Source of the DNA: Hygrophila difformis
Taxonomy: Eukaryota > Streptophyta > Magnoliopsida > Lamiales > Acanthaceae
DNA length: 64,000 nucleotides
Reading direction: 5' to 3'
Assembly: GCA_030278955.1 (NCBI GenBank)
Contig: JAOANR010000003.1
Span: 31,015,227-31,079,226 of the forward strand
The position numbers were made by a program, and so were the translations under genes. The notes under the pieces are model-generated. The model did no database searches, was not told where the DNA came from, and was given only the letters and a program-made list of their open reading frames with translations. Each line of letters starts with the position of its first letter. The stretch's first letter is position 1. Below, piece after piece: positions 10,872 to 23,384 of this stretch.

Positions 10872-11757
10872 GAGGACAAGTCCAAGAGTCTAACTGATAA
10901 AAGGCCATCTGAGTGGCCATCTCCTGTGAAGCGGACGCTTCCTAGTGCGGAAGCCAAAGAACCACTTGTGGACATCAACCTTGGAACAGATGCAGAGCCA
11001 AAACTCACCAAGGTAAGCGCTTCATGGGCAGAGGAAGAGCGGCGCCAACTAGTGGAGCTGATTCAGAAATACAAAGATTGTTTTGCATGGCAGTATACAG
11101 ATATGCCAGGACTCTCAAGAGAATTAGTGGAACACAAGTTGCCGACTCATCCTGAGTTCAGGCCTCACAAGCAGCCTCCTAGACGTTTTGATCCAGACAC
11201 CATCCCAAAGATAAAGGCCGAGATTGAAAAGCTTCTTAGAGCAGGTTACATTAGAACGTGTCGCTATGTAGAGTGGCTTGCTAATATTGTACCTGTTGTG
11301 AAGAAAAATGGTCAATTAAGAGTCTGTATAGATTTTAGAAATTTAAACTTGGCAACACCCAAGGATGAGTATGTAATGCCTATGGCCGATATGCTTGTTG
11401 ATGCGGCCGCCGGCTACAAATTTTTGTCATTAATGGATGGTTATTCTGGATACAACCAAATCTTTATTTCTGAAGCTGATGTGCACAAAACTATTTTTCG
11501 TTGCCCGGGGCCTGTCGGTATCTTCGAATGGGTAGTCATGCCTTTTGGCTTGAAGAATGCCGGGGCAACATATCAAAGGGCCATGAACATGATTTTTCAT
11601 GATCTAATTGGCCATACACTTGAAGTTTACATTGATGGCATCGTAGTCAAATCATGTGAATTCGGCCAGCACTTGGCTCATCTGGAGGATGCCTTCATCC
11701 TTATGAGGCAACATGGATTGAAAATCAATCCAGCTAAGTGTGCCTTCGGAGTGGCAG
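10872..11757 (+). pseudogene. pol: Tat/Ogre-lineage pol, reverse transcriptase N-terminal part (interrupted)
   Basis: The reading frame is open from the LTR junction to the Athila insertion; the ORF's first 24 residues, upstream of 10872, come from the LTR and are not pol. It covers the linker before the reverse transcriptase and most of the polymerase: [66 protein letters not shown]. These motifs are typical of Tat-lineage Ty3/gypsy elements. The catalytic YxDD box reads YIDG (EVYIDGIVV), so one metal-binding aspartate is lost. The frame ends in KCAFGVA at the GGCAG target duplication (11753-11757), and the rest of pol resumes at 56533. Upstream pol was displaced by the gag-only element and lies left of the window. 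Confidence 0.9.
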
Positions 11758-12091
11758 TGATAATGGCCAAAATTATCCATTATTTCCAATCCATTTTCGT
11801 GTCTGAGACGGACATTTTGATCGTATTCCCATCTTATTTCAATGAGAAAGCAGTTGAATTCGACAGATTAATGCAAGTTTGTAACAAAAATAAGCTGGTA
11901 ATAAAAGACACAAAAATATGCAATTTTAGTTGTATTTGTGTTAGAAAAATCCAAAAACATGAAAAAAGGAAAAAGAAAAGAAAAATGAATGAAAAGATGG
12001 GCAAAAGAATAAAATAGCCCACAAAAATCAAAAAGATGGGAAAAAGAATGAAAATCCCACAAACTGAAATTTTGGTTAAGTGTTGAAGATC

Positions 12092-12490
12092 AATTCGGTC
12101 TATACGCAATTCGACCTAAACCGAATTGCTTATTAGACCGAATTGCTGAAGAGAAGAAGAAAAAGAGAAGTGTTGAAGAAGGAAAGAGCAACCAATTCGG
12201 TCTGTGGCAATTCGGTCTAAACCGAATTGACCCCTAGACCGAATTGCACTTTGGAAAGAAGAAGACCCTGAGCAGAAAAGAAAAGGAGGAGTTCGATATA
12301 TGCAATTCGGTCTAGGCCGAATTAAGTGCATAGATCGAATTGCCTCAAGACAAGGAAGCCAAGCAGGAACCATCTTCAATTCGACAAGGCCAATTCGGTC
12401 TACCCATAGACCGAATCACTACATTCCATGCTCAAGATCAAGAAGAAAGACCTCATTTCACCAATTCGGTCTAAACCGAACTGCTTGAGG
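12092..12490 (+). repeat. Palindrome array A (CAATTCGGTCT half-sites), outer 5' LTR
   Basis: About five clusters of the half-site CAATTCGGTCT, most built as half-site, full dyad (AATTCGGTCTAAACCGAATT), inverted half-site. The array lies directly upstream of the LTR promoter. The 3' LTR copy is at about 51881-52290. Confidence 0.9.
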
Positions 12491-12548
12491 AGACCAAATC
12501 AAAGTCAAAATTGCAACTTTGAGCACGTGAGAAATGCATGGCACTATG

Positions 12549-12592
12549 GATGGGCCCTGATGGGCCTAGGGTTCTGAGAAGAAGTATAAAAG
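12549..12592 (+). promoter_or_regulatory. LTR core promoter of the outer Athila
   Basis: Two TGGGCC (site II-like, TCP-type) elements are followed by TATAAAAG at 12585-12592, about 95 bp after the palindrome array. The same arrangement is seen in the 3' LTR (TATAAAAG at 52374-52381) and, reversed, in both LTRs of the nested Athila (22560-22567 and 41289-41296). Transcription start is inferred, not seen. Confidence 0.7.
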
Positions 12593-13482
12593 CTGACCTT
12601 CCTCAACACAAGTAAGCATCCGGACACTAACATTTGGACATTTGCTGGGAGACAAAAAGAAGGAGCAGAAGGTTCTCCACCCCTTAAGGGTTAGGTAGGT
12701 AGTTTAGTTAGTTAGTTTATTTTTCATGCTTGTAGTGTAGTTTTAATGCTTTTGATCTTAGTTTATTTTTATAGAAGCTTGTTACTACTTTTAGTGTAGC
12801 CATCACCATAAACTTTAAATGCTTTGTAGTTAGAATGAACCATACCTTCAAGCTAATGATGGTTTTAGGGTTATTTGTTGCTTCCAAGTGTCAATACAAG
12901 AAAAAATCCAGAAATGGGTTTTTATTTCAAGTGTTTGGGACTTATTTAATGCTTTCCTTAGCAATAAATGTTAGAATGTTTGTTTGTTTCAACTAGGTTA
13001 CATTTATTATGTCTTAGTTGACTTACATTCTCAATAAATGCTTGTTTAGTGGGTTTTTGGCTTGTTCTTACACCTTAGTGATTCAAATGAGTGTTCTTAG
13101 GTTTTAGATGATTTAGGGTTGTTAGAATTTATCTTTAAGTTTATTCTGTTGCTGTTTTGTTCTCTTTATTTTGGCTTATTGCTGCCTTAGATAATGTAGG
13201 TGTTCTTATTTTTATGCATGTGTTCTTATTATTCTTAGATGTTTAGGTCTTTGATCTTTGATTGCTTGTTTGTAGAATTAAGGTTTATTTCATGCCAATA
13301 CATGCTAGACACGTAACCCATTATGCCCATTTTCCTTAAAACACTCATTAGTGTGGCTGTGAGGTGACACTGATGTGAAATGAAGGATTTGGTAAATCTT
13401 ATCCATCATGAACCACACAGTGTAAACCGAACATGTACTTATGAGCACAAAAATATCTTTTATGTGAGAAAGGACATGCAAT

Positions 13483-14012
13483 TCGATTTGAGGCAATTCG
13501 GTCTAAACCGAATTGCCCATGAGGATGGAATTGCATGGCAAAAATATTTGTTGAATGCCTTATCTAAAATCTATATGCAATTCGGTCTAGATAATTCGGT
13601 CTAAACCGAATTGCCCATGAGACCGAATTACATAACAAAAAATTTCTCCTCATATGGTGCACAAGCAATTCGGTCTGTGCGAATTCGTTTTAGACCGAAT
13701 TCCTCCCATAGATCGAATTGACCTTGTACACCATATTGTATGCATTCCATCCCTTCCTGCCTTAGTTTATTTTATGTCCCTTACCAATTCGAATTACCCT
13801 TATTTTTGGGGTAAATGCCTTAGCCAAATTTGAGTGAAGGAATGACTTCATCAATTCGAATTATCCAATTCGGTTTAGACCAAATTGCTTTGACAATTCG
13901 AATTAGAGGATGCTTCATGACTTTACAAGGATTAATTGGGTACGGTGTCACTTCATACATCATGCATCCTCAATTCGGTCTAATTTGCATTTTGCCCAAT
14001 AGACCGAATTGC
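13483..14012 (+). repeat. Palindrome array B, outer 5' LTR, mixed half-sites
   Basis: It contains dyads of the GGTCT type (for example near 13496, 13576 and 13590) and, at 13785-13905, half-sites of the AATT type (CAATTCGAATT) flanking a GGTTTAGACC dyad. The counterpart in the 3' LTR is at about 53272-53790. Confidence 0.85.
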
Positions 14013-16735
14013 TTTCTTCCTTCTACTTTCAAAAATCCAAAAACATTTTATTTCTTGAGTTGTGTAAATTGCATGGGTGTATTGGGCCTAGGCCCATCAC
14101 ACCTAATTTTATCCATTACACATCTCAACCCATTAGTGTCTTAATTATTGTGTGATTAACACTCACACAATACCAAACACATTTTCTTAATTTTATTTAT
14201 TTTCTCTTTCATTGTGTGTATGAACAACTAGTAAGAAATATATCAGACTAATGTTGGCGGGTATTCCCACACGGATAAACTAGCTCGTATTCTGAATATT
14301 AATTACTAGTTGTTATTTTGCATGGTCCGGATAGTGGTCGGTGGAAGCCTTGGCGGTTCGTCCATCCGGGATTATAACAGTTGCTCAGCTGACTCCTATC
14401 CGGATACGGTTTCATTTTCTTTATTTTAATTTCAAACCTGAACTTTGAGCTGTAATATTATCCAATAGTGTCGATCAACACTTTTTGAATAAAACTACAG
14501 TGAGAAAATATGTAGGTTTTTCTCTCATTTCACAGAGAGCAGAAGTCTTAATGATAGCGATCACTGTCGTTTAAGGTCTTCTGCTGTCTAAAACCATCTC
14601 ACCTTAATGATTAGGGAATTGGACCAAAGCAACTGCAATCCTATTAACCCTAATTATTTTATCACTTCTTTAGCCGAAATTCTTCTTATCTCAGGCTAAT
14701 CCATCTTTGTATATCAAATTCTGTCTAACTCCACCATATATTTTGGGGTATTTTATTTTACTTCTCATATACATGTATGCATGATATTATTATGTAGATA
14801 TTGTGGTCTATAATATTTTGGAGATCCTTCTCCTTGGACATAGAAGTCTTGATTGAAATCAGATGTTGCATAATAAATTTCCACAAAAATCACTTTATAA
14901 AATCCGGATCTGAGTCAGGGATGAATTCGACAGTTATGACTAACTCATATTCTACTGGGGGTTGATTTTGAGAACTTAGAAGCAGAGTAAGCGATTAGGT
15001 CTCACCTAGACTGAAAGGATCTGTGTTTTAATTGAGTTTAGTACCTCTTTAGGGAATGATTTTCAAATACCAATTGGTTTCTCAAAATTATTGTGTGTTG
15101 GAAATCTTCTATTAAATATTGCATCGAATCAGTATCCACTTGGATTCGGATAAGATGTGATAAATAATAGTAGAGGAACAACATATAGGCCTTGGTTAAT
15201 TTCTAATGTAGGGTTGAGTATTCTTTCAACTACTATTTTCTCCCACCAAAGCCTAAAATTGAGTCTTGAGTGAGTACATTCGGAATAGATCTTCATAGAC
15301 CTGTTCCACTCATGTTTGTTTCTCATAACTACCCGAATGTTATAAGTCCTGTGGCTTACTGACATTTGGGAAGTTCTAAATCTGCATCTGGTCATCAAGA
15401 CCAGGGGCTCTTTTATACTAACGGAATGTGATGATCTTTTAAGACTTCCGAGTGATAGGTTTTTAAATGCTTTCTTTACCGCTTTCTTTAAAATGCTTTC
15501 ATAGAGGTCACTCGGAGGAATTAGAGGATTGGCTGCCGGTTGTAAGGTTTAAGAGTTATGGATTAGTTTGGGGTTAGATTTGGACTTTGGGTGTGATAAG
15601 GAGGATGATAGGAGTACTTGACATATCAACTAATGATATGTTAGGTGTTGCTTGTCCAACACAGATAATTAATGTAACTTCACAAGGCCTGTGAAGGGAG
15701 TTATAAGTCTGTGGGATCTTAGATTTTGAGGTCTTAAGAGCATGTAAATTCTCACTGTAAGTACCTGTCTGTTAAAGGGAACATAGTGTAGAAAGCATGA
15801 GAGTTAGCTAACTGATGAATTATCCCAAGCAAAGATCTGTGTATTAAAAATGGAAGCTTAATTGTGTCTCATCTGAATCTTGTCCAATTTTTATTATTTC
15901 CTTCCTGTCCCTTCTGTCACATTTTAAATATGCTTTCGTAGAATAATTTTACCTGCTTTCTTAGCATAATTCTTATTGCTTTCTTAGAATAGATTTAATC
16001 ACTTTTTAGACTAAATTTACCATGCTTTGTAGAATAATCTTTAATTGCTTCCATAGTCTAGTTTAAATTATTGTCAAGTAGTTGTTAGAAATCATTGCAA
16101 AACTTGAATCGAGTAATCGAGTGGAAAATCTTGGTAAACGACGTGAGCCCTGCTTCTATCGCACATCCTCCAGTGAACGATCCGGTCTTACTATAAATTA
16201 CTGCAATTTTTGACACCGTGCGCTTTCGGGGGCACAGTTTCTTAACACGAGTAATAAAAACGTGACAACCTATAATATATCCCTAATCCCAACTCCATCT
16301 TCATAAATTGGTTTCATTAAATAAAATAAAACCGGGATTACTATTTTTCAGAAAATACTTATATAGTGGGAACTTTGTCGAAAGTTTCATGGCAAGGAAC
16401 TTCATGACAGGAAATTGTGAGAAGTTTCATGGCGCCGTTGCGGGGACCTTCAGTGTGGCAGACAGATGTAATAAATGATACTATATTAAGTATTGAGCGC
16501 TGATGTCTGTCAAGATTGAACTGTCAACCCCGGCTGCACCATGAAACTTGTCAAAAGTTTCATGCCGAGGAGTTCCACAGCGCCGTTTGAAATCAAAGTT
16601 TCCCACATGAGTAACTAAAAGTGAAATATATCCTTAAACCCCTTTCCCACGAATCATAACTCTTTTCATTTAATAAATTCAACTTGGGATATTTTATAAA
16701 ATAGCTCGTGTTAATGAAACTTGTCAAAAGTTTCA

Positions 16736-16753
16736 TGGCGCCGTTGCCGGGGA
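16736..16753 (+). other. Primer-binding site, tRNA-Asp (outer Athila)
   Basis: TGGCGCCGTTGCCGGGGA begins immediately after the LTR end TTTCA. It is complementary to the 3' end of plant tRNA-Asp and is the usual Athila primer site. 16754-16881 is a leader with no other feature. Confidence 0.95.
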
Positions 16754-16881
16754 GGATGCAGCGCCGTTTATTAAGAGAACTACACTCCTGATTTACTCAT
16801 AGATAGTTTTCGTATATAGTCGTGAACCATTACTAACCTGGGGGTTGTGCAGGTGCTGTCAAATCTTGATACAAACTGATT

Positions 16882-18483
16882 ATGCAAAGGAGAAAGGCCA
16901 CATTGCCTGAGCTACCGTTCGATCTAGAAATAGAAAGGACCGCTCGCCAACTGAGGGCGCAAGCCAGACGAAGGAAAGAGCAAGAAGCTCGGACTCGTAC
17001 CTCACCCGAAACCACAAGCAGTGAAATATCTGATATGGCAGAGAACCAGGACATACCCCTGATCTTACCAATAGATCAACCACCCAATAATCCTGATAAT
17101 GGAGCTGATGGGGGTGTGGTAGAACACCCGAATCGTGCCAACGAGGAGGAAAATCTACCTAATCCAAATCAGCAACAGTATCAGCAATTCCACCAACAAC
17201 CACCACCCCCCAACCAATATAACCAACAAAACCAAAATATACCAAACCAGCAATACCAGAATCAAGCCTTCAATCAGGAGCAGTTCCAAAACAACCCTCA
17301 TGATCCCGATAATATTTTCCAACAGAATCCCAACTATCACCAGCAGTATCAAAACCGAGCAGAGCAAGGAAATCAACAGCAGCAAGCAGCAGCTGATTTT
17401 ATGCAGCCTATCGTGGAGCCCTATCTGGATAGGCCTGGGAGAGGACAATTTCCTGCATGCAATTTTGAGCTCAAACCGGCACTCATTAATTTGGTGCAAA
17501 ATAATCAATTCTGCGGTGCAAACCATGAGGATCCCCATGATCATCTCCAAACCTTCCTGGAGCTCTGCGACACAATAAAAAATCAGGGAGTCTCACCTGA
17601 TGCTATAAGACTAATGTTGTTTCCCTTTTCTTTGTTTAGTGGTGCCAGGGATTGGTATAAATCATTGCCCATAAATCAGAGGAGCACCTGGGCAGATTTG
17701 GTGAGGAGTTTTCTGTTGAAGTATTTTCCTGAATCTAAGATAGACGAAGGATGAGAGAAAATTGGAGAGTTCAAGATGAAGCCGGGCGAGTCATTGTATG
17801 ACGCAAAGGAAAGGTTCTCCAGCCTCTTGAGGCGATGCCCCCAACACGGATATCAACCGTGGGAGCAACTGAGGAAATTCTATGGAGGACTCACCCATCC
17901 ATGGAGAATGATGTTGGACGCTGCAGGCGGAAGACATTTACTCCATTTGCCCATGGATCATGCCTGGGAAAAGATTGAGACAATGTCTGTCAATAGATCT
18001 GTATTGAACAGCAGTGACAAGAAGGTGGACCCTCCTAGAAAAGTTTTTGCTGTGAGTGAAGGAAAAACAGATTTCGAAAAACTGCAGGAACAGGTAGCTG
18101 CGATACAGCTAGGACAGGAGAAAGGAAAGGGAGCAGGTACTTCTCAGGCAGGAGCCTCATCTAGCCAAGTGCAAGCACAGCAATCGGGAGCAATTTGCGG
18201 GCTACGTCAAGGACCGCATCCAACTGACACATGCCAACAACTAGCTACCGAAAGCTGCAATTACGCAGGGAACTACCAAAACCGCCACCCCAACCTCTCC
18301 TATTCCAACAACAATGCACTCAATGCGCATTTGTTGACACAGCCAAATCAGCCTAACCAGTTTGCAACCCAAAACCCTCAGCAGAACTTCAGACCTCAGA
18401 ACCAAGGATTCGTTCAGCAGAGAGTGCAGAACTTCCAGAATCAGAACTTTCAACCCCATATCCAACAGAGGCCCAACCAAAAC
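16882..18483 (+). pseudogene. gag: Outer Athila gag, 5' part (nonsense codon, interrupted by nested element)
   Basis: The capsid protein starts [16 protein letters not shown], as in the nested copy. A Gln/Asn/Pro-rich stretch (about residues 85-170) precedes the Athila gag domain ([32 protein letters not shown]). A TGA at 17752-17754 ends the first segment after DEG; the nested copy has an arginine codon there, so this is a nonsense mutation. The same frame then stays open to the nested insertion at 18484. The zinc knuckle is damaged: [13 protein letters not shown], where the nested copy has [13 protein letters not shown]. Removing the nested element and one AAAAC restores the frame into 42104. 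Confidence 0.92.
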
Positions 18484-21400
18484 TGAAACTTTTGACAAGT
18501 TTCATTAACACGAGTATTTATTTATTTCTCGAGTGCGAAACCTTGATTTCGAATGGCGCCCGGAAAAGAGGAAACTGTGAATTCAAATGGTGCCTCAAGA
18601 GTCCCCGGTGACGGCCATGAAACTTTTGCACCCAAGCCAAGTTTCATTTTGCTACTGGGGGGTTGAAGAACCGTCTAAATGCAATTTCCAAGTTCGGATT
18701 TATTAAAATGAAAAGAGTTATGATTGGGGGAAGGGGTTTAAGAATATATTAAGATTTCCTTTTTTATTACTCCTGTGGGGTTCAAACGGCGCTGTGGTTC
18801 TTCCAGCCATGAAACTTTTGACAAGTATCACAGTGCAACCGGGATGGACCTTCAGTCTGTCACCCTGAAAGTTCTAGGTATCTGCACCATGATGCTTCTC
18901 TTAATTTCATGTCAAGAAGATACCTGCCATGAAATTCTTGAACATCTTCCCACTGTATGAGTATTTTCCAAAAATGTTATTTTTATTTACTCGTGTCACG
19001 AAACTGTGCTCCCGAAAGCGCACGGGTCAAAAATTGCAGTAATTTATAGTAAGTACCGGATCATTCACTGGAGGATGTGCGATGGAAGCAGGGCCCACGT
19101 CGTTTACTAAGATTTTCCACTCGGTTACTCGTTTCAAGTTTTGTAAGGGTTTCTATCAACTACTCGACATAATTTAAAACAGATCATGAAAGCAGTAAAA
19201 ATTATTCTACAAAGCATGGTAAACTAGATCGAAGAAAGCAATTAAATCTATACTATGAAAGCAATGTAAAATTATGCTACACTATCTAGAAAGCAGGTTT
19301 AAATATGACAGAAGGGACAGGGGGGAAAATAAGAAAGATTGGACAAGATTCAGATTAAACACAATTAAACTTCCATTTTTAATACACAGATCTTAGTTTG
19401 GGATAATCCTCCAGTTAGCTAACTCTCATGCTCTCTATACCATGTTCCCTTTAACAGACAGGTACTTACAGTAAGAGTTTACATGCTCTTAAGACAACAA
19501 TTTCTAAGATACCACAGACTTATAACTCCCTCCACAGGCCTTGTGAAGTTACATTACATATCTGTGGTGGACAAGCAACACCTAACATATCATTAGTTGA
19601 CATGCCAAGTACTGCTATCATTCCCCCATGTCACACCCAAAGTTTCAAATCAAGCCTCAAACCATTCCATAACTCTCAAACCTTTTAACAGATGGACAGC
19701 CCCTAATTCTTCCGAGTGACCTCTATGAAAGCATTTAAAGGAAAGCAGTAAAGAAAGCTGTAAAGAAAGCATTTAAATCTATCACTCGGAATTGTTAAAA
19801 ACGTCTCTTTCCGTTAGTATAAAAGAGCCCCTGGTCTTGGTGGCCAGATGCAGATCAAGAACCTCCAGGTCATCGATAAGCCACAGGGCTTACAACTCCT
19901 GGTCAGTTATGAGATACAAACTAAATGAAACAGATCCATAAATGAACCTGTTCCGGATGTACTCATTCAAGACTCAATTCTAGACTTTGGCAGAAGAAGA
20001 TAGTAGTCGAAGGAATACTCGACCTTACCTTATAAATTCACCAAGGCCTATATGTTGTTCCTCCAATATTATTTATCACATCTCATCTACACCCAAGTGG
20101 ATATGGACTTAATGCGATATCTAATATCGGATTTCCAACACACAGCAATTTCGAGAAGCAAATGAATATTTGAAAATCATTCCCTACACAGGTACTAAAC
20201 TCTCAATTAAAACACAGATCCTTTCAGTCTATATGAGACCTAATCGCTGACTCTGCTTCTAAGCTCTCAAAATCAACCCCCAGTAGAATGTGAATTAGTC
20301 ATAACTGTCGAATTTATCCCTTACTCAGATCCGGATTTTATAAAGGAATTTTTGTTGGAAGTTTATTATGCAACATCAGATTTAAATCAAGACTTCTGTG
20401 TCCAAGGGGAAGGATCCCCAAAATAGCAATAAGACCAGCACAGCTACATAATAATATCATGCATACGAGTATATGAAAAGGAAAATAAGGTACCCCAAAA
20501 TATAATGGTGGGGTTAGACAGAATGTGATACACAAAGATGGATTAGCCTCAGATGAGAAGAAATTGGCTAAAAGAGTGCCAGAGATAGTTGGGGTTTTCC
20601 GGACTGCAAACATCTGTTGTCCGGTTCCTAATTATCCCAGATGACTGATTTTAGACAAAAGAATTCCAAACAACGGTGACCGCCGTCATTTAGTTTTCTT
20701 TTGTCTGTGAATTGAAAGAAAAACCTACATATTTCTTGCTGTAATATTTCTCAACTGATGTTGGTCGACATCAGTTGATACTATTGCAACTTGAATTCAG
20801 GTTGAGAAATTAAGATAAAGAAAATTAAAACTGTATCTGATTAGGAATTGGCTGAGTGACTAATCGAAACTCTTAGTGAAGAGAACGCTCGCCGAAGCTT
20901 CCACCAACCACTAACCAGATCATGCAAAATAACAGATAATGATTGACACACCGAAGACGGGTTAGTCGATATCCCTATGAAGGGACCTTTCACCAACATT
21001 AATCTGTGCGTTTCTCATTATCCGTTCATACACACAATGAAAGAGAAAAACATAAAAGTAAGAAAATATTTTTGGTATTGTGTGGGTGTTAAACACACAA
21101 TAATTGGACACTAATGGGTTGAGATGTGTAATGGATAGAAATCAGATGAATTGGGCCTAGGCCCAATACACCCATGCAACTTACACAAATCAGGAAAGAA
21201 AATGTTTTTGGAGTTTCCAAAATAGAAGGAATGGTTCAATTCGAATTATTGTGGTAATTCGAATTGAGAATGCATGAAGGATGAAGTATTACTTACTCAA
21301 TTGGTCATTGCTAGAAATTGGAGCATCACCCAATTCGAATTATTGGCCAATTCGAATTAATTCGAATTGGACAATTCGAATTGGCGAAGTTCCTTTCTTT

Positions 21401-23369
21401 GCTCAAATTGACTAAGGTATTTACCTCAAAGGGCGGGTGAGTTCGAATTGTGCAGCAATTCGAATTAATTCGAATTGCAACAATTCGAATTGGTAGAGGA
21501 TGGAAAATAAACTAAGGCATGAACGGGTGGCAATGGATACAATGTGGTTTTTAACCTAGTTCGAATTGTAGCAGTTCGAATTAACTCGAATGACATAATT
21601 CGAATTGGTTGAAAACCACATGAAGAGAATAGTTTGGATATGCAATTCGAATTTCCCTTAGCAATTCGAATTAATTCGAATTGCCTCAATTCGAATCACA
21701 TATTTTCAAACACAATTTTTGTTCTCACTAGTATGGGTTAGGTGAACACTGTACTGTAATGATGGGTTTAGATTTACTAAATCCCTCATCTCACATCAGT
21801 GTCATTTCACAGCCACCCTAGTGAGATTTTTAAGAAATAAACAACTGCATGTCTAGTGGGTATTGGCCAGATTCAAACCCTATTTCTACAAACAAGAAAT
21901 CAGAGATCAAAGAGCCTATAACATCTAGTTATCTAAGAACTACATGAGTAAACTAAGAACACACAAGTTATCTAAGGAAGCATGAAATGAGATTAAGGCA
22001 GGAAGAATAAAATTAAAACACAAATTAACACAGACATTAAAAAAAACATCTAAAACCTAAGAACACTTATTTGAAGCTCTAAGGCACTAAATCAAGCCAA
22101 AAACCCAACAAGCATGCATTTATTAAGTTTGAATGTCAACTAGGACATAATAAATGTAACCTAGTTGAAACAAACAAACACTAAGCATTTATTTCTAGGG
22201 AAAGCATTAAAGAGTGCCAAAACAAATGGATAAAACCACTTCTGGAAGTTTCCTTGTATTGACACTTGAAAGCAAAATAAGAACCCAACACCATCATTAG
22301 CTTGAAGGTAGGGTTTATTCTAACTAGAAAGCATGTAGACATATGGAAAATGGCTACTCTAAGGGTTACACAAACTGCTTCTATACTAAACTAAGATTAC
22401 AGCATGTAAAGATTAAAATACTTGCAAGAAAAATAAACTAAACTAATCTAAACTACCTACCTAACCCTTAAGGGGTGTGGAACCTCCTGCTGTTCTTTTT
22501 GTCCCAAGCTGCCTTTTGGTTAAAATTCTTGATCTTTTGATTCTGTTGTGGAAGGTCTGCTTTTATAGACAATCTTCAAAACCCTAGGCCCACCAGTGTT
22601 GTGCACAGCTTTCTTTGGATGAATTGTTGAGTGAAGTTCGAATTATCTCAACCAATTCGAATTAATTCGAATTGTGAGATCTCTTCCTTGAGCTGGGGTT
22701 TTGGCCTTCAGTAGTCAATTCGAATTGTTGTGAATAATTCGAATTGATATTTTCTCGAATTGGATGAGGGTTTCTGCTTGGCTCATTGCACTTTGTTGGC
22801 AATTCGAATTGTTTGTGCCAATTCGAATTAATTCGAACTTGGACAATTCGAATTACATCTTCTTCTTGCCTTTGGGTTTCTTCTCTCTTCATTCCCTAAT
22901 TCGAATTAATTCGAACTTGAATAATTCGAACTAGCCTTCTGCATCCCTTCCAACACTTAACCATTTCTTGCTCTCTTTAGCAATTCGAATTGTTGTGCAA
23001 TTCGAATTAATTCGAATTGCTCACAATTCGAATTGTGCTTCAATCACTTAACCAAATTTTCAGTTGTGGGATTTTCAATCTTTTTCCCATCTTTTTGGAT
23101 TTTTGTGGGCTCTTTTATTCTTTTGCCCATCTTTTCATTCCTTTTTCTTTTCTTTTTCCTTTTTTCATGTTTTTGGATTTTTCTAACACAAATACAATTA
23201 AAATTGCATATTTTGTGTCTTTTTGTTACCGGCTCGATGTTTTTACAAACTCGCATTAATCTGTCAAATTCAACTGCTTTCTTATTGAAATAAGATGGAA
23301 TCACGATCAAAATGTCCGTCTCAGACACGGAAATGGATTGGAAATAATGGACAATTTTGGCCATTATCA
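18484..23369 (-). mobile_element. 3' LTR of the nested Athila
   Basis: 4886 bp, reading TGAAACTTTTGACAAG..GGCCATTATCA on the plus strand. It holds palindrome array B at about 21236-21706, array A at about 22632-23040, and the reversed TATA box CTTTTATA at 22560-22567. Relative to the 5' LTR it lacks 89 bp corresponding to 38099-38187 and retains about 0.9 kb (about 21473-22364) that the 5' LTR has lost. A TTGGGCCTAGGCCCAA palindrome is at 21151-21166. Confidence 0.92.
22632..23040 (-). repeat. Palindrome array A (CAATTCGAATT half-sites), nested Athila 3' LTR
   Basis: Several dyads AATTCGAATTAATTCGAA with flanking half-sites, immediately upstream (in element orientation) of the TATA box at 22560-22567. 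Array B, with the same half-site, is at about 21236-21706. Confidence 0.88.
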
Positions 23370-23384
23370 ACATCCTCACATTTA
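23370..23384 (-). other. Polypurine tract of the nested Athila
   Basis: On the minus strand AAATGTGAGGATGT directly precedes the 3' LTR start TGATAATGGCC. The same 14-mer lies before the outer Athila's 3' LTR at 51533-51546. Confidence 0.8.

Larger units (their letters stand above)
11758..16735 (+). mobile_element. 5' LTR of the outer Athila
   Basis: A 4978-bp LTR. In order it holds: about 330 bp of upstream sequence; palindrome array A (12092-12490); a promoter with TGGGCC elements and a TATA box (12550-12592); a transcribed leader without a long ORF; palindrome array B (13483-14012) followed by a TGGGCCTAGGCCCA palindrome (14083-14096); about 2.3 kb of AT-rich sequence; and a 3' end with several copies of the LTR-end hairpin and PBS-like sequence (16380-16735). 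No protein-coding gene is evident. Confidence 0.92.
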
